A stretch of 64,000 nt of DNA from Cohnella fermenti (GTDB lineage Bacteria > Bacillota > Bacilli > Paenibacillales > Paenibacillaceae). Within the stretch, counting starts at the first letter, position 1. Each line of letters begins with the position of its first letter. The translations under genes were made by a program, and so were the position numbers. Shown here one piece after another: positions 57,967-64,000 of the stretch. The DNA is taken from positions 1 to 64,000 of the forward strand of contig NZ_SSOB01000010.1 of the NCBI RefSeq assembly GCF_004801405.1, given 5' to 3'. The notes under the pieces are model-generated. The model made no database searches and was not told the origin of the DNA. It saw only the letters and a list, made by a program, of their open reading frames with translations.

Positions 57967-59263
57967 TCGTCTTCCCCCTCTCTTCCAATCGTTCGAGCGC
58001 CTTCCCGACCTCGCTCCAGGCGAGCTCGTGCGGAAGCCGGCCGCCCAAGGCAGCCAGCGCCGCCGCCGTTCCGGCCGCTTGTCCCAGAGCGACCGCGTTG
58101 CCGGTCACCCGATAGCTGGAATGCGCAACGAAGTCGCCGCTGATGCAGCGTCCCGCCAGGAGCAAGCCGTCCACATCGGCCGCAATCAGAGCGCGCAGCG
58201 GAATATCGTACGGCCGACTCCGCTTGCCGTCGTCCCCGAAGCTCTTCCCCTCCTTCGGGTCCGTGGAATGGATATCGACACCGTAGCGAACCCGGCAGAC
58301 GGCATCCTCGTGACGCCTTCCGTCGGCAAGATCATGCTCGCTCACCCGGTACCTTCCGTGAATTCTTCTCCCTTCCCTGACGCCGATCTGGGCGGCCGTC
58401 TGGACAAGCCGCAGCTCCTTCCATACGCCTCCCAGCTTCCGGAGCTCATTCACGAGACGATGCAGCTCTTGCCTGGCTCGTACAGTCGCCGCACTGATCT
58501 CGTCCGCGCGGATGGACGAGACACCGTATTCATGGTTGGCCATCAGCGCGAACAGCCGATCCCGAATATGGAACAGAGAAGGCGCGGCATACGAAGGACG
58601 CTGACCCGCACGTTCCATCTCCTCCAGAAGCAGGCGCTTGGGCTCTTCGTGCAGGCCGTCCATCGCGAACGCCGCCACGCTCTCCGGGTCGATCCCCGTC
58701 ACGAGCGCCATCAAGCTCATCGGCTGGGTCTGCCCGGAGTCCGGCCTTCCCCACTCGAAGCCGCAGCCCGCAAGCGCCGCCAGATCGCCGTCGCCGGTCG
58801 CGTCGACGAACAGCTTCGCGCCCCAGGCTTCCCTGCCGGACTTCGACTCGGTCAGCACATGCGTCAGCCTCCCGCTCGAATCGACGGCGGCTTGAACGAC
58901 GGAGGTGTGAAGCCGGACGATGACCCCCGCTTCCGCGCACAGCTCCTCCAGAACGAGCTTCATCGCTTCGGGATCGTAGGTGAAGTCCTCTCCAAGGCTC
59001 TGAAGCCGCGCTCCGCTTCGATCCAGCCGACCGACGATCTCGCGCATGATTCCAGGCTTGTTGCCCGCGTCGATAATCCAGGACAGCAGACCGGAGGTCC
59101 AGATGCCTCCCAGACACCCGTGCCCTTCGATGAGCATCGTCGCCGCGCCGGCTCTGGCGGACGCGATCGCCGCCGCCGTCCCCGCCGGTCCGCCGCCGCA
59201 GACGATCACATCCGCCGTCGCCGCGACGGGAACTTCCCGCGACGGCTCGTGATATCGATTCAT
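57932..59263 (-). CDS. FAD-dependent oxidoreductase (FAD_oxidored family)
   Basis: The 443-residue flavoprotein has an N-terminal FAD-binding motif (ADVIVCGGGPAGTAAAIASARAG...IEG), the family-specific GCLGGIWTSGLLSWIIDAGNKPG, a VDATGDGDLAALAGCGFEWG second dinucleotide-site motif, and a C-terminal LLLAGRCISGDFVAHSSYRVTGNAVALGQAAGTAAALA. Such proteins accompany polysaccharide-degradation loci in Paenibacillus, where they may oxidise or epimerise unusual sugars; the true substrate is unknown. ATG at 59263 is 8 nt after AAGGAGGAG. It lies between the GH36-like gene and the permeases. Confidence 0.88.
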   Translation of the reverse strand: MNRYHEPSREVPVAATADVIVCGGGPAGTAAAIASARAGAATMLIEGHGCLGGIWTSGLLSWIIDAGNKPGIMREIVGRLDRSGARLQSLGEDFTYDPEAMKLVLEELCAEAGVIVRLHTSVVQAAVDSSGRLTHVLTESKSGREAWGAKLFVDATGDGDLAALAGCGFEWGRPDSGQTQPMSLMALVTGIDPESVAAFAMDGLHEEPKRLLLEEMERAGQRPSYAAPSLFHIRDRLFALMANHEYGVSSIRADEISAATVRARQELHRLVNELRKLGGVWKELRLVQTAAQIGVREGRRIHGRYRVSEHDLADGRRHEDAVCRVRYGVDIHSTDPKEGKSFGDDGKRSRPYDIPLRALIAADVDGLLLAGRCISGDFVAHSSYRVTGNAVALGQAAGTAAALAALGGRLPHELAWSEVGKALERLEERGKTNADLSNAGQGQ

Positions 59264-59307
59264 AGATAGCTCCTCCTTCCGCCTCATTGGGCTTTCTTTT
59301 TCGCTGT

Positions 59308-60144
59308 TTACATTTTCACAGCGCCGTCCGTCACGCCGCCGAAGAAGTGCTTCTGATTCAGCACGAAGAACACGACCGGAATGAGGAACGCAATCGTCAG
59401 AAGCGCATAGATCGCCCCCCAATCGTTCACGTACTCGCTCATATAGGAATAAACCGCCAGCGTGATCGTCTTCTTCGATTCCGTGCGCAGGAACAGAAGC
59501 GGCATCAGAAAATCGTTCCACACATTAATCGAAGAGATGACGATGTACGTCATCGTCACCGGACGAAGCAGCGGGAACACGATGCGCAGGAAGAGGCCGA
59601 TTCGGCCGCAGCCGTCGAGGCTCGCCGACTCCTCCAGGCTTCGCGAGATTCCCTTGATGAATCCGGTGTAGAGCAGAATGCCCATCGGAATCGCACCGGC
59701 GGCGCTGATAAGAATAATCGACAATCTCGTATCGACCAGGCCGAGCTTGTTGATCAGCACGTACAAGGGGACCAGGTTCGCCGCAATCGGAATCATCGAG
59801 GCGCTGATAAATACGTAGTACAGCACCTGGAATCCGGCCTCCGCCCTTCGCGCCAGCGTATGGGCGGCCATCGAGGTCGCGTAGACGGCAATGGCGATTG
59901 CGCTTCCCGTCACGAGGAACGAATTGACGATGTTCATCCACACCGAGGAGGATTGGAACACGCGCCGATAATTGGCGAAGTTGAAGGAGGAAGGCAGCGT
60001 AAATACCCGGTTGATCTCCTCATTCGTTTTGAAGCTGCTGAGCACAATGTTGAGCACCGGAATAAGGATCATGGCCGCGGCCGCGCACAGAATCGCATAT
60101 TGAACGACCCGAAGCGTGCGGGGGGTGCCTGCCGAAGGATGCAT
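59308..60144 (-). CDS. Carbohydrate ABC transporter permease (MalG/LplC-type)
   Basis: The 278-residue permease has six membrane helices and the inner-membrane EAA loop ESASLDGCGRIGLFLRIVFPLLRPV that docks to the ATPase. FKTNEEINR...LPSSFNFANYRRVF after the first helix is typical of the second permease (MalG-type) of CUT1 sugar importers. Its ATG lies 1 bp after the stop of the first permease. No ATPase gene is in the window, so a shared MsmX-like ATPase encoded elsewhere is likely. Confidence 0.93.
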   Translation of the reverse strand: MHPSAGTPRTLRVVQYAILCAAAAMILIPVLNIVLSSFKTNEEINRVFTLPSSFNFANYRRVFQSSSVWMNIVNSFLVTGSAIAIAVYATSMAAHTLARRAEAGFQVLYYVFISASMIPIAANLVPLYVLINKLGLVDTRLSIILISAAGAIPMGILLYTGFIKGISRSLEESASLDGCGRIGLFLRIVFPLLRPVTMTYIVISSINVWNDFLMPLLFLRTESKKTITLAVYSYMSEYVNDWGAIYALLTIAFLIPVVFFVLNQKHFFGGVTDGAVKM

Positions 60145-60145
60145 G

Positions 60146-61033
60146 TCAGTATTCGACCTCCAATCGTCTGGTCACCCTGAGCTGAATAAGCGTAATCGCC
60201 GCGATAAAGAGGAAGAAGGTCAAGCCGATGCTGCTCGCATACCCGAATTGATTGGACAGGAACGCCGTGTTGTAGATTTGCATCGTCACCGTATTCGTCG
60301 AATTCATCGGCCCTCCTCCGGTCAGGACGAACGGCAGCTCGAATACCCGGAGGGCTCCCGTGATCGAGATAAACATGTTGACCGTAACGGCCGGCATGAT
60401 CAGCGGCAAGGTGATCGAGCGAAGTCTTCGCCAGCCGACAGCCCCGTCCAGTGCGGCCGCCTCGTTCACTTCGGTCGGAATGCCGAGCAGCCCGGTCAAG
60501 TAGATAATCATCCCGTACCCCGCCCACTGCCACACGTTGATGCCCACCAGAACGTTCATCGTCAGCTCCGCGTCGGCCAGCCAATTGCGGACAAGCGAGC
60601 TCAGCCCGATTCGCTCCAAGGTCTGATTGATAATGCCGTTGTATTGGAAAAAGGAGAGCCAGGTTAGGCCGATAATTAAGGAGCTGATGACCGACGGCGT
60701 ATACAGAAGAGTCCGGAACAGCCGATTTCCCTTCAGCCGGTTCACCAGAATAAGCGCCAGCCCCAGTTGCACGACGGTTCCTGCGATAATGCTGGCGACG
60801 GCGAAGTAGATCGTATTGCGGAACGCCCCGGATATTTTGCTCTCTGTGAAGAGATTCGCGAAATTATCGAACAGCACGAACCGATAATCGCCGCTGAAGC
60901 CGTCCCAATCCGTGAAGGAGTAATACAGCGTCATCAACAGCGGATAATACTTGAACGACAGGAACAGGACGATCGCCGGAACGACGAACAGGAGCGCTCC
61001 CAGCCGGTCTTGCGTTCTTCTTGTCATCTTCAT
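60146..61033 (-). CDS. Carbohydrate ABC transporter permease (MalF/UgpA-type)
   Basis: The 295-residue protein has six membrane helices, FVVPAIVLFLSFKYYPLLMTLYYSFTDWDG at the start typical of UgpA/LplB-type permeases, and the EAA motif NEAAALDGAVGWRRLRSITLPLI. It forms a heterodimer with the downstream permease. ATG at 61033 has GGAGC 9 nt upstream, and 69 bp separate it from the solute-binding protein gene. Confidence 0.93.
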   Translation of the reverse strand: MKMTRRTQDRLGALLFVVPAIVLFLSFKYYPLLMTLYYSFTDWDGFSGDYRFVLFDNFANLFTESKISGAFRNTIYFAVASIIAGTVVQLGLALILVNRLKGNRLFRTLLYTPSVISSLIIGLTWLSFFQYNGIINQTLERIGLSSLVRNWLADAELTMNVLVGINVWQWAGYGMIIYLTGLLGIPTEVNEAAALDGAVGWRRLRSITLPLIMPAVTVNMFISITGALRVFELPFVLTGGGPMNSTNTVTMQIYNTAFLSNQFGYASSIGLTFFLFIAAITLIQLRVTRRLEVEY

Positions 61034-61102
61034 GTGCGTATAGCTCCATTCGGGAGAGAAGGAGGCGAGCCGCTTCCCCGCGTCCGCCTCCCCCTCTCCG
61101 AG

Positions 61103-62422
61103 TTATTCCTTGATCACCATCTGGCTCTTGGTCTTCTCGAATTCCTCGTTCAGCCGCTTCAGCTCCGTCTCGACGGTCGAGCCGACAAGAATGTTCTGCA
61201 GCGCCAGATCCACTTCCTTGTTGAAGGCCGGGGTCAGCGCCGACTTGCTGCCGATCACCACCTCGAAGTCGGACGAGGAGAAGCTGTTCACGTATTCCTG
61301 CAGGACGGGAACCGTCTGAACGTCGATGCCCTTCATGACGGTGAACAGCGACTGCGACTCCAGGTACGTCTTCAAGTTGTCCGGCTGCACGAAGAAGTTG
61401 AACAGCGCCTTGGCCGCTTCCGGGTTCTTCGTCTTGGAGGAGATGACCAGAATCCGGTCGCCGCTGCTAAGCGCGTACTTCTTGCCGTCCACGACGGGAA
61501 TCGGAGGGAAGAAGGCGCCCAGCTCGAACCCGGCCGGGTCCGCCCCTACGATCGGGTCGAGCGTCGGAACCCATGTGCCCTGCGGGAACATGGCCGCCTT
61601 GCCGTCCGCGAAGTATTGAACCGATTGATCATAGGTAAGCGTGGAGGACGCTTCGGAGATGTAGCCCTTGGCGACCAGATCGCCGATGAATTGCAGCGGA
61701 TAATCGATCACGTCCGAAGGCTTGACCTCTCCCTTGGCCAATGCATAATAGATATCCTTGTTCGTCTTCGGCAGCGCGTAGGACCGGAACATCGCGGAAT
61801 AGAGCGTGCCCGACAGCGTCCATGCGTCCTTGGCTCCGAAGACGAGCGGCTCTACGCCGTTCTGCTTCAGCGTCTCGCTGACGGCGAGGAATTCCTCGGC
61901 GTTGGTCGGCGGAGTCAAGCCGTACTTCTCGAAGATCTTCTTGTTGTAATAGATCGGATTCACCGGAGCCCCGGAATTGATCATGAAGCCGTAACGCTTC
62001 CCGTCGACCTTGAACGCTTCATCCACGGACGGATTGTCCGCAAGTATCGCCATTCCCGGCTCGTCGGTCAAATCCAGGAGATGGCCTTCGTTCGCATACT
62101 TGGTATATTGGTCGAACGGAAGCAGGAAGACGTCCGGAGCGTCGTCGGACAAGATCCGGGTCTGCAGGAGCTGGCTGTATTGATTGCCGTCAATGACCTC
62201 CTCCACAACCTTGATGTTCGGGTTCTGCTCCATGAAGGCCGCTATCGTCGGTTTGTCTTCCCCCTTGGACATCCAGGACGCGTACTTTAACGTGACCTGC
62301 TGCTCTTCGCCGGCGGGAGCGCTCGATTCCGCCGCCTTATTCCCGTTCCCTTCCGCTCCGCAGCCGGAGACCAACGCCGTCGCGACCGCGAGGCTCATCC
62401 ATCCTGCCATCTTCTTCCTCAT
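61103..62422 (-). CDS. Extracellular sugar-binding lipoprotein of an ABC importer
   Basis: The 439-residue family 1 solute-binding protein has a lipoprotein signal (ALVSGC, modified Cys21) and an N-linked GNGNKAAESS linker, then the two-lobed fold with VTLKYASWMSKGEDKPTIAAFMEQNPNIKV, DDAPDVFLLPFDQY, GFMINSGAPVNPIYYNKKIFEKYGLTPP and a C-terminal helix pair. It captures an oligosaccharide outside the cell and delivers it to the two permeases. ATG at 62422 is preceded by a distant GAGGG; a GTG at 62434 is also possible. Divergent from the YesM-type kinase. Confidence 0.93.
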   Translation of the reverse strand: MRKKMAGWMSLAVATALVSGCGAEGNGNKAAESSAPAGEEQQVTLKYASWMSKGEDKPTIAAFMEQNPNIKVVEEVIDGNQYSQLLQTRILSDDAPDVFLLPFDQYTKYANEGHLLDLTDEPGMAILADNPSVDEAFKVDGKRYGFMINSGAPVNPIYYNKKIFEKYGLTPPTNAEEFLAVSETLKQNGVEPLVFGAKDAWTLSGTLYSAMFRSYALPKTNKDIYYALAKGEVKPSDVIDYPLQFIGDLVAKGYISEASSTLTYDQSVQYFADGKAAMFPQGTWVPTLDPIVGADPAGFELGAFFPPIPVVDGKKYALSSGDRILVISSKTKNPEAAKALFNFFVQPDNLKTYLESQSLFTVMKGIDVQTVPVLQEYVNSFSSSDFEVVIGSKSALTPAFNKEVDLALQNILVGSTVETELKRLNEEFEKTKSQMVIKE

Positions 62423-62572
62423 CGTTGCCGACACCCTCTTCTTCTCAGGTTGGAGGCTCGCGCCTCGGTTACGAATCTCACTATAACAAGCCTCCCGCAG
62501 CCGCAGAAGTCGCACATTTTTCGCATATGGTGCACTTTCTTGTGAACTTCGCCTCAGCCGGCGTTCGGGATA

Positions 62573-62602
62573 TTGCCTAATGGAAGAGCCCCGATGTACA
62601 GT
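62573..62602 (+). promoter_or_regulatory. Candidate promoter of the YesM-type kinase gene
   Basis: TTGCCT (62573-62578), 18 nt spacer, TACAGT (62597-62602), 40 nt before the TTG start. The divergent lipoprotein gene has TATAGT near 62483 on the minus strand with a weak -35. Confidence 0.4.
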
Positions 62603-62641
62603 GAGTGTAAGAGCACAACTCTCCAAAGGCGGTGCTGCATC

Positions 62642-64000
62642 TTGCTCGGTTGGATTCGCCGCAAAATTCAATACAAGCTGTTCCTGCTCTATGCGCTCGT
62701 CATCTCGATTCCGATCGTCCTGTTCGGCGGCATCTCTTACGGCATGTCCACGCGGATGCTGGAGAAGGAATACCTCAGCTCCCAACAAAAGCTTAATAAA
62801 CAAATCGTCAAGACGATAGAGGAGAACATCCGCAATCTGACCCGGCAATCCATGGCTCTCTATGCCAATATGGGCGATATCGCTCCGCTTCTGGCCAACA
62901 GCCAGAGCGGGAGAAACACCGAGTATGTCGCCCGGTCCAATCAGGTGTCCAACTATTTGTACAGCCTGCTTCAGAGCAACGACAAGCTGTATGCCATCAC
63001 CTTGCTGACGCTGAAGGGCGATGTCCTGTTCTACGGCAGCAAGCAGGGAGGCTCGCTGAACCTGTTGAATTCGGCCGGCGAGCCCTGGTTCGTCGAGACG
63101 CTCGCCCTGCAAGGCATGCCGCTGCTCATCGAGCCTCATACCCAGAAGTATGTCTCAAGCTCATCGGCCAATCCCCCCGTCCTGTCGATCTCGCGCACCG
63201 TCATCGATCTGACGACCGGAGTGGAGCTCGGCATGGTCGTATTCGATCAGTTGGCGGATCAATTGTCCTCCGCCGTCGCCGATATCGATTGGGAACCAAA
63301 TCAGAGCTTCGCCGTCGTCGGCCAATCCGGAGACGTCATCTACTCGTACGGCAGCCTGAAGCCGACTGTCTACGAAGCGCTTGCGGAGAGTTCGCAAGGC
63401 GGCCGTTCCGGTTCCTACTCGCACCCATCCGATAGCGGGAACCTGCTCGTCAACTACAGCGAGTCGACCGACTACGGGTGGAAGGTCATCTCCGCGATTC
63501 CCATGTCCGAATTGCGGCAGAAAAGCGAGTTCCTTCGGGATATCAACGTCTATCTGCTCATTGTGCTGCTGTCCTTCGCCTTTGTCCTCTCCCTCTGCTT
63601 CTCCTACATCGTCATTCGTCCGCTCAAGAAGCTGCTTCGTTCGCTCAGACGATTGGGGCAAGGGGATCTTCGGACTCGAATTGAGATACGAGGGGAAGAC
63701 GAGCTCGGACAGATAGGAAGAACCTTCAACGATATGGTCGGGAATATCGAGAAGCTGATCGAGCAGAACCTCCGGATCGGCATGCTGAAGAAACAAGCGC
63801 AACTGGAAGCTCTGCAGAGCCAGATCAATCCGCACTTCCTCTTCAACACCTTGTCTTCCATTATGGCCGTGCTGGACAAGAAGGAATTCGAGCAGTCGTC
63901 CACCATGATCAAGTCCTTGTCCAATCAGCTTCGATACAGCCTGAACAAAGGCAAATTCGTCGTGCCTTTCCGGGAAGAACTCGAGAACATCCGCAATTAC
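62642..64000 (+). CDS. YesM/LytS-type sensor histidine kinase, 5' part (runs off the window)
   Basis: The first 453 codons are open to the right edge without a stop. Features: membrane helix (~10-30), an extracytoplasmic dCACHE-like sensor (~35-305), second helix (~300-325), HAMP domain (~325-375, RPLKKLLRSLRRLGQGDL) and the start of a His_kinase domain with the phospho-acceptor in SQINPHFLFNTLSSIMAVLD. The ATPase domain lies beyond the edge. The TTG at 62642 is 7 nt after AAAGGCGGTG. YesM kinases in Paenibacillus usually control the adjacent sugar importer with an AraC-type regulator, which would be the next gene outside this window. Confidence 0.9.
   Translation, partial: MLGWIRRKIQYKLFLLYALVISIPIVLFGGISYGMSTRMLEKEYLSSQQKLNKQIVKTIEENIRNLTRQSMALYANMGDIAPLLANSQSGRNTEYVARSNQVSNYLYSLLQSNDKLYAITLLTLKGDVLFYGSKQGGSLNLLNSAGEPWFVETLALQGMPLLIEPHTQKYVSSSSANPPVLSISRTVIDLTTGVELGMVVFDQLADQLSSAVADIDWEPNQSFAVVGQSGDVIYSYGSLKPTVYEALAESSQGGRSGSYSHPSDSGNLLVNYSESTDYGWKVISAIPMSELRQKSEFLRDINVYLLIVLLSFAFVLSLCFSYIVIRPLKKLLRSLRRLGQGDLRTRIEIRGEDELGQIGRTFNDMVGNIEKLIEQNLRIGMLKKQAQLEALQSQINPHFLFNTLSSIMAVLDKKEFEQSSTMIKSLSNQLRYSLNKGKFVVPFREELENIRNY

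Noticed and set aside
62515..62545. Single copy of the phased palindrome motif near the lipoprotein promoter
   Set aside because: GCACATTTTTCGCATATGG is only partly similar to TATGCGATTTTTCACAT and is isolated; chance cannot be excluded.

Overview
The window looks like a high-GC member of the Paenibacillaceae (Paenibacillus/Cohnella type, Bacillota). Grounds: strong AGGAGG-type ribosome binding sites with frequent GTG and TTG starts, DinR-type LexA boxes, pcrB-pcrA-ligA order, a guanidine (ykkC) riboswitch over ykkC-ykkD, SdpRI, an ftsE-ftsX...ctpB-minJ cluster as in Bacillus, and a large extracellular glycan-utilisation locus with a YesM-type kinase. The species assignment is inference; no search was run.

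Layout. 1-560: 5' end of a 16S rRNA gene (minus strand) with leader hairpin and two tandem promoters. 595-6540: a DUF4395 membrane protein, then pcrB-pcrA-ligA (lipid precursor synthase, helicase, NAD ligase). 6659-12062: envelope/spore-surface sugar genes: galU, a UDP-sugar dehydrogenase homologue lacking its catalytic Cys, a CgeB-like glycosyltransferase and a very basic small protein, separated by a 1.2 kb gene-free stretch full of repeats. 12250-22542: a U32 peptidase-family protein, a stalk-domain lipid/cell-surface type secreted protein, an HtrA-like protease, DinB, and several membrane proteins of unknown function. 22712-28847: rpiA followed by two sensor kinases (one a double-kinase hybrid) and a LuxR-type regulator.

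29068-37048 is a DNA-damage island: uvrA and uvrB on the minus strand, each with a strong promoter carrying a LexA box just downstream of the -10. Between them lie a GNAT-SDR pair and an IS1595-transposase-derived gene that also has a strong promoter and a near-perfect LexA box, but has lost recognisable DDE residues. This is my leading candidate for something undescribed.

37219-41427: an SPFH/zinc-ribbon pair (YdjI/YdjG-like), autoregulated sdpRI, and a guanidine-riboswitch-controlled SMR exporter pair. 41690-49201: the division/cell-wall operon ftsE-ftsX-EnvC-like M23-ctpB-minJ and a divergent VanW protein. 49279-64000: a polysaccharide utilisation locus: AraC regulator, GH99-like enzyme, a large multi-domain secreted glycosidase broken by one frameshift and one in-frame stop, GH36-like alpha-galactosidase, FAD oxidoreductase, ABC sugar importer (two permeases and lipoprotein), and a YesM-family sensor kinase cut by the window end.

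No tRNA, CRISPR array, prophage or intact insertion sequence was seen.
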